In this document: positions 46,071-56,299 of the stretch, piece by piece
How positions within the stretch are numbered: the first letter of the stretch is position 1
How the letters are laid out: every line of letters starts with the position of its first letter
From: B30-G6 sp963701385
Lineage (GTDB): Bacteria; Desulfobacterota; Desulfobacteria; Desulfobacterales; B30-G6
Assembly (NCBI GenBank): GCA_963701385.1
Contig: CAVOZW010000006.1
Location: 124,001-188,000 of the forward strand
Length of the DNA: 64,000 bases
Direction of reading: 5' to 3'
Program-made: the position numbers and the translations under genes
Notes under the pieces: generated by a model
Told to the model about the DNA's origin: nothing
Database searches by the model: none
The model's input: the letters and a program-made list of their open reading frames with translations, nothing else

Positions 46071-46901
46071 ATGCACATGAAAAATACAGATTCAAATCCG
46101 GAAATTTTTTTCCAAAAACTCAACGTTGAGTTTCTCGTTCACGAGCTCAAGGACCCCATTGCGGTGATCGAAACCGGTGCGCGCACCCTGATCGAAAAAC
46201 AGGCTACATTCGGATCACTGTCACCCCGGCAGGAAAAGACCATGAATCGGATCATTCGGAATGCCCGCAAGGCACGCGAAATGCTTTACAGCCTGTTGGA
46301 GGTGGGGCGCTCCGAAGCAGGCAGTTTTGCCTGCAATTCCTTCAACCCCGTCGAAACGGCTTTCGATGTGCTGGCAAATTGTCTGGAAATGCAAGATCCG
46401 TTGATTGGCGAGAAAATGCACCCACAGCAGGACATGGTCCAAGCACTGGCGCATCTTCATTCATCAGGCATTTCTTTGTCTTTTGTGCCGGATCTGTATC
46501 AGATGGTGATACATCAGGATCAGGTCAAGTATCGTCAAATTATCGGAAATTTAATAAAAAATGCCCTGCATTTCCGGCGGGAACGTATCGACATCACGAT
46601 GGATAAAGACAACGATTTCCTGTTGGTGGCGGTGATAGACGATGGCCCCGGTGTTGAGCCTGAGCATTGCGAGTCCATATTTGAACGCTATTCTCAAGCA
46701 AATGAATGCACCATCAGCACGCGTCAAGGGCATGGTTTGGGTTTGGCCGGCGCCCGCATTATGGCACGCTGCCTGGGGGGTGATATTGACCTGACATGCA
46801 GCAAAACAGAAGGAACCAAATTTCAGTTGCGGCTACCGATGGATCGGGTGAACGGAGTAATTCTTAATTTTGAATGTTTAGTTTTTGCTGAGAAGCGTTG
46901 A
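46071..46901 (+). CDS. Short sensor histidine kinase
   Basis: About 276 residues, lacking any sensor domain. It starts almost directly at the HisKA helix: 'FLVHELKDPIAVIETGA' (phospho-acceptor His near 24). HATPase motifs: 'IIGNLIKNALHFRRER', 'VIDDGPGVEPEH' and 'RQGHGLGLAGARIMARCLGG'. The last residues (VILNFECLVFAEKR) run into a TTTTGAA-family repeat, so the natural C-terminus may be 'LPMDRVN'. It may receive its signal from the large PAS kinase upstream or from a partner protein; the receiver gene is 125 bp downstream. Confidence 0.82.
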   Translation: MHMKNTDSNPEIFFQKLNVEFLVHELKDPIAVIETGARTLIEKQATFGSLSPRQEKTMNRIIRNARKAREMLYSLLEVGRSEAGSFACNSFNPVETAFDVLANCLEMQDPLIGEKMHPQQDMVQALAHLHSSGISLSFVPDLYQMVIHQDQVKYRQIIGNLIKNALHFRRERIDITMDKDNDFLLVAVIDDGPGVEPEHCESIFERYSQANECTISTRQGHGLGLAGARIMARCLGGDIDLTCSKTEGTKFQLRLPMDRVNGVILNFECLVFAEKR

Positions 46902-47026
46902 TTAAAATCTCTGCAAAATGCAAACATCTTGGATCTCTTGAACCCTTGGATCCTGGAACCCTTTCTCCCAACTGATTGGGAGAAGAGCCGTATAATTCTT
47001 ATCAATCTTATCGTGGGGGAGTAATA

Positions 47027-47578
47027 ATGACTGGAAAGACTTTTCTGGCGGGCAAATCGATCTTGGCGGTGGATGATGAAGTGGACATTCTGGAAACCAT
47101 CGAGGATATCCTGGAAGAAACCAAGTTGGATACGGCAGGAACCTATGAAAGCGCATCCAAAAAAATCCGAAAAAATACCTATGATTTGGTAATTCTCGAT
47201 ATCATGGGGGTCAACGGTTTGCAATTATTGGAAGAATCTGTTGCGAGAGGGTTTCCGACCGTCATGCTGACCGCCCATGCCATCAACCCGGATGCGCTGA
47301 TGGCTTCCATTCGCAAGGGCGCCATCTCCTACCTCCCCAAAGAGTCCCTGGCCGACTTGGATGACCTGCTGGATGACATTCTGGGGGCCTATGAAAGGGG
47401 TGAAGCACCATGGAAGTTGCTTTTTAATAAACTGGGGGCCTATTTTGACGAACGCTTCGGTGCCGACTGGAAGAAAAACGACCAGGCCTTCTGGTCTGAT
47501 TTCGATCAAACCTATGAAATCGGTAAAGGCATCCAGGAACGCTTGAAAAAGGATAAACGTATATTGGATAAATTTTAG
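47027..47578 (+). CDS. Response regulator receiver protein without DNA-binding domain
   Basis: The start ATG 47027 has GGGGGAG upstream. In the 183-residue protein the receiver domain occupies about 1-125: acidic pair in 'AVDDEVDILE', phospho-acceptor Asp in 'LVILDIMGVNG', switch Thr in 'TVMLTAHA', Lys in 'SYLPKESL'. The C-terminal 60 residues ('WKLLFNKLGAYFDERFG') are helical and match no DNA-binding or enzymatic output domain that can be recognised, so output is probably by protein contact. It completes the two-kinase set. Confidence 0.83.
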   Translation: MTGKTFLAGKSILAVDDEVDILETIEDILEETKLDTAGTYESASKKIRKNTYDLVILDIMGVNGLQLLEESVARGFPTVMLTAHAINPDALMASIRKGAISYLPKESLADLDDLLDDILGAYERGEAPWKLLFNKLGAYFDERFGADWKKNDQAFWSDFDQTYEIGKGIQERLKKDKRILDKF

Positions 47579-48040
47579 CAACAGAATGCTGGGAGGCTGG
47601 GAGGCTGGAGCTGTGAGGCTGGTGAGAGCAGATAATTTTGCGAAGGTTTAAATTTTATAATTCTTGAATTATGAGAGTCACAGGTGATTTGTTTTATGAA
47701 TCTATTTTCATACTTCACGATGTCAATTCTTTCTTTAACCACCGATCTCATTGATAGTTATCAAAATTTCATCTTTTGTCTATCTACCTAAATCAACTTC
47801 AATTAGATGAATGTTGTATTTCGCCGCAGGCGATGGATAATTTGCGATTTCGTCTGGAAATCGCAAATAATCATGCCTGCCCAGTTAAATTCGAAGAAAA
47901 TTTGACCGGGGTCAATCCTGTTAATCCTGTCTAGATATTGAGCGGAAAACCGTAATACCGCTATAGCAGCCTATCACCTATCAGCTATGAGCTATGAGCT
48001 AACTAATTCAAAATTCAAAACTCAAAATTAAAAATTGCTC
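47579..48040. repeat. Two-hairpin element and tandem repeats between the regulator and speB
   Basis: From about 47812: small stem TTCGCC-GCA-GGCGA, hairpin TTTGCGATTTC/GAAATCGCAAA (47841-47867), a third stem CCCAGT...ACCGGGG, tail AATCCTGTTAATCCTGTC (to 47935). AGCTATG heptamers and TTTTGAA-complement heptamers continue to the speB stop. No gene is seen. Confidence 0.75.
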
Positions 48041-48871
48041 CTATAGCATCTTGTCCGCCAGCTCCTTCATCAGCTTGGCTGCCACCATGGCTGTCATGCC
48101 GTTGATGTCCCGCACGGGGTTGTACTCCACGATATCCGCCCCCACAATAGGCGCCTTGAGCTTCTGTATCACCGTAATGATATCCCGCGTCCTCAAACCA
48201 CCCGGTTCTAAATGAGATACCCCCGGGGCATAGGCCGGGTCCAAAACGTCTAAATCGATGGATATATACAACGGGCCGCTAAATCGAAGTGTGGACAAAC
48301 CTTTTGGCCATGATTTCATATCGATGACCTTGACATTGAATCGATCGGCTTGCTCCTGCTGGTGGGGTGTCATGGTTCGAATGCCCACCTGCACCAATTT
48401 TTTGATGAGCCCCTCTTCCATGATCCGGGCAAACGGACAGGCATGCGAATAGCGGTTGCCATCCAGTTCATCATACAGATCCGGGTGGGCATCGAAATGC
48501 AGAATACTGAGATCCGGAAAATGTTTTTCATAGGCTTGTATGATGGGCAGCGTCACGGCATGATCGCCCCCCAGAGACAGGATCCTGACCTGCTTGTCAA
48601 GCAGTTCCTGATAAATGTGCTCGATGTATCCCGACACATTCATGCCTTTCTTGAGTTCCAGGTCGCCCACGTCGTAAAAGTTACTTTCCTGGGCCAGATC
48701 CCTCCCGCTCTCCGTGCACGTGTTGGTGGCATCGGAATTGTAAGCCTCCCGGATCTTGACCGGCGCCTTGGCCGCCCCTTTCAAAAAACTAGAGTTGTCG
48801 TCATAAGGAATCCCCACAACTGCCACGGATTTAGTATTTTGTTTCTGTCCTAATATATCTTTTAAATTCAT
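48041..48871 (-). CDS. speB: Agmatinase/arginase family ureohydrolase
   Basis: This 276-residue enzyme has the dinuclear manganese ligands in 'LSLGGDHAVTLP', 'LHFDAHPDLYDE' and 'SIDLDVLDPAYAPGVSHLEP'. Length and the 'NFYDVGDLE' region fit agmatinase (agmatine to putrescine and urea) better than arginase, although formimidoglutamase-like or guanidino-acid hydrolases cannot be excluded. No other polyamine gene is in the window. The start is in an A/T-rich leader without a strong SD. The 3' end abuts TTTTGAA-family repeats. Confidence 0.8.
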   Translation of the reverse strand: MNLKDILGQKQNTKSVAVVGIPYDDNSSFLKGAAKAPVKIREAYNSDATNTCTESGRDLAQESNFYDVGDLELKKGMNVSGYIEHIYQELLDKQVRILSLGGDHAVTLPIIQAYEKHFPDLSILHFDAHPDLYDELDGNRYSHACPFARIMEEGLIKKLVQVGIRTMTPHQQEQADRFNVKVIDMKSWPKGLSTLRFSGPLYISIDLDVLDPAYAPGVSHLEPGGLRTRDIITVIQKLKAPIVGADIVEYNPVRDINGMTAMVAAKLMKELADKML

Positions 48872-48915
48872 ATTGTTCTATCTTTTTATTAATACATTAC
48901 TTTATGTTTATTTAT

Positions 48916-49193
48916 TAGACAGGATTAACCCGGTCCGATTTTCCGAACCTACCGGGCAGGCAGGATTTTACAGGATATTATTATTCTTTATCACTTTCCA
49001 GATGAAAGTGATAAAACCAAATCCGCTTCGCGGAAAACACCTCATGATCAGAGATTATCTGCCAAGCACCTATTTACCCAATATTATTTTCAAAGCATGC
49101 AAATAGTTTTTCGCCGAAGGCGATGGAAATTTTGTGATTTCTTCTGGGAATCACAAAAAAAATCCTGTCAATCCTGTCAATCCTGTCAAATAT
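48916..49193. repeat. Inverted element with two complete two-hairpin units
   Basis: Left unit (minus orientation): tail GACAGGATTAAC, stem CCCGGT/ACCGGG, hairpin TTTATCACTTTC/GAAAGTGATAAA (48987-49015), small stem TCCGC-TTC-GCGGA. Right unit (plus): small stem TCGCC-GAA-GGCGA, hairpin TTTTGTGATTTC/GGAATCACAAAA (49130-49158), tail AATCCTGTCAATCCTGTC. The left half is nearly identical to 52764-52900. Confidence 0.8.
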
Positions 49194-49284
49194 TTTCCTC
49201 TCATACCTATCAGCTACGACCTATGACCTATGACCTATCAGCTGCTATATAATTAAAAATTAAAAATTCATAATTGCCACAGGC

Positions 49285-50628
49285 TTAAAGTCTCCAAAAA
49301 TTCACATCCATCTTCGCAACCGCTACCGGATCGAACACAGCCTTCACATCGATCAAACAGCCCCCGGGAATCAATTTTTTCACAATATTTTCCAAGGACT
49401 GCTGCTGGTAAAACGAATGCGCCACCGCCACCACCAGGGCATCCAGATCTTTTAATTCCTCGAACGATGCCAGTGCAACACCGTAAAATGCCCTGGCCTC
49501 GTCCGGATCAGCCGTGGGGTCATGCACCAGCACCTCGATGCCATAAGAAGTTAGTTCCGCAACGATGTCCGGTACTCGGGAATTTCTCAAATCCGGGCAA
49601 TTCTCCTTGAAGGTCAGTCCCAGAACCCCGACCCGACTTTCTTTGATGTGAGAACCGGCTGCGATCATCATCTTGACGGTTTTTTCGGCGATGAACTTGC
49701 CCATGTTGTCGTTGATGCGGCGACCGGCCAGGATGATCTCCGGGTGATACCCCACCAACTCGGCCTTGTGCGTCAGATAGTACGGATCCACACCGATGCA
49801 GTGCGCCACCCACCAGACCCGGGCTGAAGCGCAGAAAATTCCACTTGGAACCGGCCGCCGCCAGAACATTGACCGTATCGATCTTCAGCTTATCGAAAAT
49901 AATGGCCAGTTCGTTGATCAAGGCGATGTTGATATCGCGCTGGATGTTTTCGATCACCTTGGCAGCCTCGGCTTCTTTGATGCTGCCCGTACGATGAACA
50001 CCGGCACTGACGATGGATTCGTATAGTGTCGCCACGGCATCCAGGGTCTCAGGATCGTCCCCGGACACCACCTTTTTAATCTTGGTCAGGGTGTGCTCCT
50101 TGTCGCCCGGATTGATCCGCTCCGGCGAATATCCCACATGAAAATCCTTTTTCCAGGCAAAGACCCGATGCCGCTTCGAGGATGGGGACGCAAACTTCTT
50201 CGGTGGCCCCCGGGTAGACAGTGGATTCGAAAATCACCACCGCACCCTGTTTCATGTGCTTACCCACGATCCGTGAGGCCGACATCAGGGGGCTCAGGTC
50301 TGGCTGGCGGGCGGCGTCGATGGGTGTGGGTACGGCCACGACAATGAAATCCGCATCCTGTGATGGTCGCCGGGTCCGTTGTCACTGTCAGATGCTGGGC
50401 AGCCGAGAATTCAGCGGCGGTCACTTCACCGGTAACGTCGATCTGTTTGCGCAACCGAGCGACTTTCTTCTGGTTCAGATCAAATCCGATGGTTTTGATG
50501 GTTTTGCCAAAGGTCACGGCCAGGGGTAAGCCCACATAGCCCAGGCCGATCACAGCGATGGTCGCGTCGCTGATGCGACGCTCTAATTTTGAATTTTGAA
50601 TGTTTAATTTTGAATTAACTGTATTCAT
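49285..50628 (-). CDS. UDP-sugar (UDP-GlcNAc/ManNAc type) 6-dehydrogenase, three frameshifts, repeat in N-terminus
   Basis: The NAD fold 'IAVIGLGYVGLPLAVTFGK', 'VAVPTPID', 'FESTVYPGATEEV', 'GYSPERINPGDKEH', the catalytic-Cys segment 'HCIGVDPYYLTHKAELVGY' and 'GVLGLTFKENCPDLRNSR' place it in the UDP-N-acetylhexosamine dehydrogenase group (WbpA/TviB-like), which feeds surface polysaccharide synthesis. Frame breaks lie near 50360, 50145 and 49805. The start codon has AAGGAGATAA, but the next dozen codons (NSKLNIQNSKL) are TTTTGAA-family heptamers, so repeat DNA sits between the start and the domain. No other polysaccharide gene is adjacent. Confidence 0.83.
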
Positions 50629-50807
50629 TTATCTCCTTGTATTTGTTCAATTAGTTCATCTTCATACGTTTATCCCTCGGCGATATTCGATGGTTAAGCA
50701 TATCACTCGAATCCTGGACCCCTGGAACCCTCGGATCCTTTAGATAATCTTTTCAAGATGATCCGAATTAATAACTCAAAATTAAAAATTAAAAATTCGC
50801 ATTCGCC

Positions 50808-51906
50808 TCAGGCGAATGCGCCCCCGCCTCCCCCCAAGGTATTCAGTACCAGATCGTGTAAATTGCTGCTCCGTGAAGGCATCCACGCCTGGGCGACCTC
50901 GATCGATAGACTGAAAAGAAAGCACAGCGCCACTGTGGCGATCATGGCATACTGGTCGGGAAATCTGCCCCTTCGCCCAAGCACAACCATCAAAACAGCT
51001 CCCAAAGGCACAAAGCCCAACAGGTTGATCAAAAAGTCGCTGAAAACGTTTTTGTCCGGTCTTAACCGCGTCCAGGACAGACCCAAAATCTGTTTTTTCA
51101 AAATCGGCATTCGTGGCGGGACATGCAGTGCCTGCCGCCCCCTGCCATGGTCTTGAATCATTTCCCCCTGCCCCTCATCAAACAGATACAGGTGCAGGGG
51201 ATCGTCGATTTTGGCGATGGCCAGGCTGCCGTTCGCTTTCCAGTCCTGAAAATGCATGCCAGCCTGTTCTGGGGAAAGGGTTTTGTCGTAAATAGCCAGC
51301 CCCAGCAGTTGACCGGACCAGGAATGCTCTCCGTAGACCGAGTTTCCCAAGGTCAACCATGCTGCGGGCCCCGGGGGAATGTAGAGCTTCAGTTTGGGGT
51401 TCCTCTCGACCGCGACGACCGTCGACATAGATGCTGGTGCCGTTGGCATCCGTTGTAATGGCCAGAAGGGTTGGTGCATCCATTTGAGATCCGAGTTTGA
51501 CCGAAATTCGGGGATCCCGCCGTGTGTGTTCGAAATCATTCCCCTTCATCACAATAATGTAGGGGCCCCACTGTCCCACCAGCACCTGGTCCTGATCGCT
51601 GCCACTGTGCAGGGACAACAAAAAACGAAATCCCTCTTTCTGATGTTCATCTGCCGTGAAGGCCACTTCCAGTGAAAAGCGCTGATCCCCTTTCGCATCC
51701 GGTCGGCTCTCCCGGCCGGGGAGTTGGGTGTATGCCAGCCCATACTGGCTGAAATGAATGCCGGCCTTGCCTTCTATCCACCCCACATGATTCATAAAAT
51801 CATACGCCTTGGGTCTCAATCCAAAGTAAACCATGCCCAGCAGAATAACGAGCAGCAGCCAGCCCCACAATCGATGACTTGGCCGTTTTTCAATGCTAGA
51901 GATCAT
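50808..51906 (-). CDS. LamG-like and VanZ-like membrane protein, one frameshift, truncated end
   Basis: One N-terminal membrane segment ('LWGWLLLVILLGMVYFGL') is followed by an extracytoplasmic concanavalin/LamG-like domain ('ISVKLGSQMDAPTLLAIT', 'SGQLLGLAIYDKTLSPEQ'). Then comes a VanZ-like part: 'FSDFLINLLGFVPLGAVL', a hydrophobic segment, and 'SIEVAQAWMPSRSSNLHDLV'. The frame breaks near 51415. The protein stops at 'NTLGGGGGAFA', where VanZ proteins normally enter a last membrane helix. The stop falls at the palindrome CGCATTCGCC/GGCGAATGCG and TTTTGAA-family repeats, so the end looks clipped by repeat DNA. Function unknown; such fusions occur near exopolysaccharide loci. Confidence 0.7.
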
Positions 51907-52089
51907 GTGTTAAACTCGTATGCGCGGGTGCTGGGAAGATGGAAGGAATTGAAATTTTTAATTTTTGATTGTTTATTAGGTTATGCGGTTTAGACCTGAT
52001 ATTGACGAGAACCGTTCGTCGCCAGCCAGTTTCGGGGAATGCGCCGTAGCCATTGACCCCCGCTGCTCCTGCGGCGCAGCCGCCCATAA

Positions 52090-52116
52090 ATAAAATCGCC
52101 CGGCGATTTTATTTAC
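52090..52116 (-). repeat. Class A palindrome at the stop of the small outer-membrane-like gene
   Basis: AAATAAAATCGCC-GG-GCGATTTTATTT includes the TAA stop codon, the same arrangement as at the oah stop. Confidence 0.6.
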
Positions 52117-52679
52117 CAGTAAAAACCCACCAGCCCGGTCACCCCCCGCCGGTTGTCGTAATCGACCATAAAAACCAGCTGCCAGTCTAAGACCTCCGGA
52201 AAAAATCCCAGACCGACGCCGTACAGGGCGTTTGAGACGGTGTCCGAGGACGCTTCGTAATACCGGCCCGTGGCAGGCGATCGAACGATGTCGCTCTCCG
52301 TGACCACCGTGGCCCCGCCGATGAGGTTCAGGTACAGGTTGTCCACAAACATCCGGGTACCGATCTTGACATAGCCCCCCACCTCGGTTCCTTTGTACTC
52401 GGTGCCGTCGTCCACGCAGCCGTCGTTGGGGCATTCCGATTCGATGGTGTTGTTTGGCAGTTTCTTGTCGCCGTAAGGAATGATCGGGAACCCCACCGCC
52501 AGCAGCAGCTCCAGGTCCCCCAGCTCGATGCCGAACTCGCCGGTTTCAAAGGAGACGTTCTCCTGCTCCCCTTCCCCACCGTACCCGCCGCCCGCTGCCA
52601 GGTATCCGGCAAGAGCAACGGGAGCAAAATCGACTGTCGACACGAACACGGCCAGTAGCGCTACAATTTTTAATCCCAT
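52113..52679 (-). CDS. Small secreted, probable outer-membrane beta-barrel protein
   Basis: This 188-residue protein has a signal peptide ('MGLKIVALLAVFVSTVDFAP' to 'ALAGYLA'). It shows alternating hydrophobic strands ('GIELGDLELLLAVGFPIIPY', 'VGGYVKIGTRMFVDNLYLNL', 'LDWQLVFMVDYDNRRGV') and ends in an aromatic residue (GFYW), as integral outer-membrane proteins often do. A loop with two cysteines ('ECPNDGCVDDG') may form a disulfide. No family was recognised. The frame is intact. Confidence 0.55.
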   Translation of the reverse strand: MGLKIVALLAVFVSTVDFAPVALAGYLAAGGGYGGEGEQENVSFETGEFGIELGDLELLLAVGFPIIPYGDKKLPNNTIESECPNDGCVDDGTEYKGTEVGGYVKIGTRMFVDNLYLNLIGGATVVTESDIVRSPATGRYYEASSDTVSNALYGVGLGFFPEVLDWQLVFMVDYDNRRGVTGLVGFYW

Positions 52680-52763
52680 ATCTGCCTCAACTTTTTCTAT
52701 GCGTTCATTGGATCCATGCTTTATCCTTCTATTTGAATGGATTCAATTTATATGATTTTTTTC

Positions 52764-53033
52764 AGACAGGATTAACCCGGTCCGATTTTCCGAACCTACC
52801 GGGCAAGCAGGATTTTATTATTCTTTATCACTTTCCAGATGAAAGTAATAAAACCAAATCCGCTTCGCGGAAAACACTTCATGATCAGAGATTATCTGCC
52901 AATCCTGTTAATCCTATTAGACTCGAACATGTAGTTTTCAACGCGCTGTAAATCGTATTTTTCAGCGAACGCAATAGTCATGCCTGAAATTTCGACTGAA
53001 ACTTAACTCCGGTCAATCCTGTTAATCCTGTCT
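52764..53033. repeat. Two-hairpin element, copy related to 48916
   Basis: The left unit matches 48916-49080 almost base for base, except that the hairpin TTTATCACTTTC/GAAAGTAATAAA (52824-52852) has one mismatch. The right side resembles 47870-47938 and ends AATCCTGTTAATCCTGTC. Confidence 0.75.
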
Positions 53034-53069
53034 GATATTGAGCGGAAAACCCTAAACCGCTATCCCCTA

Positions 53070-55420
53070 TCAGCTATCCCCTATCAGTATGAGCTGAATA
53101 AAGCATGTCGGCCAGTCATCCAGGTCCACCGTCGGCAGGTCCTCGTCCGCCGAAACCGTCACCACGGCGTCATCCGTGTCTTCAACGGCATCCCCCACCC
53201 TGACCTTCAATTGAAAAGTCAAGCATTCACCCTCGTCCCCTCCCAGAGGTGTCACAAAGCTGGCCGTGGCGCTGTCGGCATCCTTTAAAACGACTGCCGG
53301 TCCATCCACTTGCGTCCAGGCGTATACGGCGATACCGTCTGGATCGTAGGTGCCGGACCCGTCCAGGGTTACCGCCAAGTCGGCCGACGCCTCGATGTCC
53401 GGGCCCGCATTGGCCATGGAAGGGTATGTCAAGGTCGACCCCACCGCAACGGGTGGCGTGGCCGCTGGGATGGCTTCGATGACCGGAAGATTAAAATCCT
53501 CTCCTTTGTCGTAAATAAGATCGGCAATGGTCTCGGTATCCGTGGTACCCCACCAGTTGTCAGACAGAGTGAACTCCGGGTTCGGTGATACCGGGTGGCC
53601 AGCCGTATAGGTAGACGGCCAGTCCACCGTTTGTCGACACATCAAATTGGTTGGCGTTGACCTTGAGATCGTAACCGGCACTGGCGTCGGCGAGATTTAT
53701 GGCTATGATGCCGGCAGTATCCTCCGCTACAGCGCAGCAGATTGCTTTGCACACTGACCAAGGCCTTGCGGTCCAGGTCAAAGGAGTTGAAGGCCGATAG
53801 AAGCACGGTGCTGTCCTCTAGGATACAATCGGTCGGATCCAGGGATCTGAAAAGGGCCGGATAAGCTCACCAAAAATGGTGATGGTGACAGTGTCCTGTG
53901 CCTCAAGCCCCTGGTTGTCCACCACCGTCAGCGCAAACGTGAATGCTTCCGGATCTGCTCCTATTGCGGGTACGGAAAAGAAAGGACGCACCGTTTCAGC
54001 GTCTTCCAAGTTGACGCTGGAGCCTTCTGTTTGTATCCAGCTGTATGTTGCGATGCTGCCGTCCGGGTCAGACAGAAGGACCCGTCGAGTTCCACGGACG
54101 TCTCCTGGAAAACAAAAAGATCCACACCCGCATCGGCAGTGGGTGGGATGTTGGTGTCAAAAACCAGAATATCCACGCTGTCGGTGGCCTCCAGACCTTC
54201 CGTGTCCGTCACCGATCACCTCAAAGGTGAAAACCTCTCCTTCAGGCGCAAGCAGGGGTGCCGAGAAAGTGGGGTGGATCACCTGGTCATCGCTCAGCGT
54301 AACATCACGTGCCGGCGGTCTGCGTCCACAGATAGCCGCAATACCCTTGTCCGGGTCAAAGGATCCCACGGCGCTGAGCTGCACTTCCGCGCCGATCTCT
54401 ACGGCCTGGTCGGCCCCGGCGCTGGCCACTGGCGGTATGTTGGTGCCGATCACGAGGATTTCCACCGATTCGCGTGTCGGTCAAACCGTCGTCGTCTGTT
54501 ACGCTTAGATCAAAAACAATGGTTTCTGTAGCAGCGCCCACGATGGGTGCGGTAAAGGTACCAAAAGGTGAATGGGGATCTTCCAGGTCCACGACGGTCC
54601 TGCCGTTTGCGTCCATGTGTAGGCGGCGATACCGTTGTCTGTGTCTACCAGATCCATGCGAAGGTTCATCGCGGCGCCGATCAGTTGCGGGAGCATCATT
54701 GATTATGGTGTTGCTTTGCACCACGATGTCGTTTGAACTGGTGCGAATATCCATACCCTGGGCATTGTCGATGAGGAAGTTGTTTTGAATGAGCGCGCCC
54801 TCGAGGTTTAGACGGATGCCAACGGCGTGGTTGTGGATCCGGTTGGACAAAATCTGCAACCGTCCACTCAGGGTCTGGGCCAAAAGGATGTCGGTGGCTG
54901 AAATGCCGACGCTGCTGCCGTAACGAATCGTGTTATTACGGATCATGGGTTGAGCCGAAAAAGTCTGAACACAGGCGGCACCGTAGGACGTGGTGTTGCC
55001 AGCGTATTCAATGACGCAGTTATCCAGAATGCAACCGGATGATGTACTGTCGTCCCAATCCTTGCTCGAATCCATAAAGAGAAGGCCCCCCCAGGGGGAA
55101 AGTCGGTCTACTGCAGTAAAAATAATGGGGTCGTCCACGGTGCCCTGTGCATTTAGGGTGCCCTCCACCAAAAGGAAGGAGCCTTCGGCAGCATTTACAT
55201 TGCGCTGGAAACGCACGGTCACACCCGGCTCGATGGTCAACGTGGCCTCTTCGGACACCCGGATATTGCCGACAACCCGATAGGGGCTCTCGGAAAGCGT
55301 CCAAGTGGTGTCTGTGTCGATGATACCGCTCACATTGGCGGCTGAAGCCGGACGGGAGACAAACAAAAGGATGTAAAAAATCGTCAAAAGAAGGCACAAA
55401 CCGAATCTGCATCGAAACAT
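53070..55420 (-). CDS. Secreted parallel beta-helix protein with PKD/REJ-like repeats (multiple frameshifts)
   Basis: The N-terminus has a signal peptide ending 'RPASAANVSG'. It is followed by a right-handed beta-helix region ('VEYAGNTTSYGAACVQT'-like turns such as 'PMIRNNTIRYGSSVGISAT') and then at least four Ig-like modules of the PKD/REJ type ('ADAGVDLFVFQETSVELDGS', 'FTFALTVVDNQGLEAQDT', 'SFDPDKGIAAI'). At least six frame changes interrupt the modules between 53.5 and 54.7 kb, but each fragment continues the same architecture. The C-terminus is 'DDWPTCFIQLILIGDS', a Cys-Phe motif followed by repeat-encoded residues. It is probably a cell-surface adhesin or polysaccharide-binding protein. 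Confidence 0.72.
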
Positions 55421-55748
55421 AGAAATACCTCAGTTCGTCTTGATTAAGCGTTTGGGAGGTTTGTTAGAACCTTGGCTGAAGTTTGCATATCTTATATTTA
55501 ATTTGAACGATTATCAAGTTTGAATTCTATCAAGGCAAAGGGAGATGTTGACATTAGGCACTTTTGCGTCTCGGTATATAGCGTATCGTTGGGTGATCGT
55601 TTTGAAAAATGGCTAAGTCCGAAAATTTCACGCTCCTATTGATTGTCCAGTTTCATGGGTTATATGAGCTATGACCTATAACCTAAATTTACTATGTATA
55701 TCAATTTTTCAAAGAACGTCCATCGTCTCCAATTCATCGTTGATCAAG
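55421..55748. other. Spacer between the beta-helix gene and hicAB
   Basis: No gene is seen. A short AGCTATG-type piece lies near 55664, and 'TCAATTTTTCAAAGAACGTC' at about 55700 recurs, slightly varied, near 56508 and 63040. Confidence 0.5.
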
Positions 55749-55768
55749 TGGTATCAATGATGATACCA
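55749..55768. promoter_or_regulatory. Perfect palindrome operator candidate for hicAB
   Basis: TGGTATCA-ATGA-TGATACCA ends 7 bp before the hicA ATG. HicB antitoxins bind such inverted repeats to repress their own operon. Confidence 0.6.
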
Positions 55769-55775
55769 TGTTTTC

Positions 55776-55970
55776 ATGCCCAGAAAGATTAGAGAACTGA
55801 TTAAGGAACTTGAACAGGCTGGATTCTTCAACCGGGGCGGTAAGGGAAATCACCGGAACTTCATTCACCCAAAAGGCATTGTGATTACGATTTCTGGAAA
55901 AACGGGTGAAGATGCCAAGCACTATCAGGAAAAAGAAGTGAAGTATAAAATCGAGGAGTCTCAAAAATGA
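55776..55970 (+). CDS. hicA: HicA toxin (mRNA interferase)
   Basis: This 64-residue protein has a double-stranded RNA-binding-like fold. 'RELIKELEQAGFF' is followed by 'GKGNHRNFIHPKG', which contains the catalytic His, and 'ITISGKTGEDAKHYQEKEV'. HicA degrades mRNA when not bound by HicB. Its stop overlaps the hicB start by 4 bp (ATGA), ensuring coupled synthesis. Confidence 0.88.
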   Translation: MPRKIRELIKELEQAGFFNRGGKGNHRNFIHPKGIVITISGKTGEDAKHYQEKEVKYKIEESQK

Positions 55971-56299
55971 AAGAAAGAGATCGCTATTTGAAGATTGTAG
56001 AATGGTCGGAGGAAGACCAATGCTATGTTGGCTCAGTGCCTGGCTGGATTGGCAAATGCTGCCATGGGGATAATGAGGAGCGCGTTTATCGTGATCTATG
56101 CAAAATCGTCGATGAATGGATTGAAATTTATAAAAAAGAAGGCATGCCCCCTCCTGCAGCAACAGCAGGCAAAAAATACTCCGGGAAATTTCATCTTCGA
56201 ATCGGCTGTGAGTTGCATCAAGCCCTCGCAATCCGCGCCATGCAAACAGGAAACAGCTTGAACAATCTTTGTATAAAATTAATAAAAAACTGTCTTTAA
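55967..56299 (+). CDS. hicB: HicB antitoxin
   Basis: This 110-residue protein has an N-terminal partial RNase-H-like HicB domain ('YLKIVEWSEEDQCYVGSVPG') and a C-terminal ribbon-helix-helix ('GKFHLRIGCELHQALAIRA') for DNA binding. It neutralises HicA and probably represses the operon through the palindrome at 55749. Confidence 0.87.
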   Translation: MKERDRYLKIVEWSEEDQCYVGSVPGWIGKCCHGDNEERVYRDLCKIVDEWIEIYKKEGMPPPAATAGKKYSGKFHLRIGCELHQALAIRAMQTGNSLNNLCIKLIKNCL

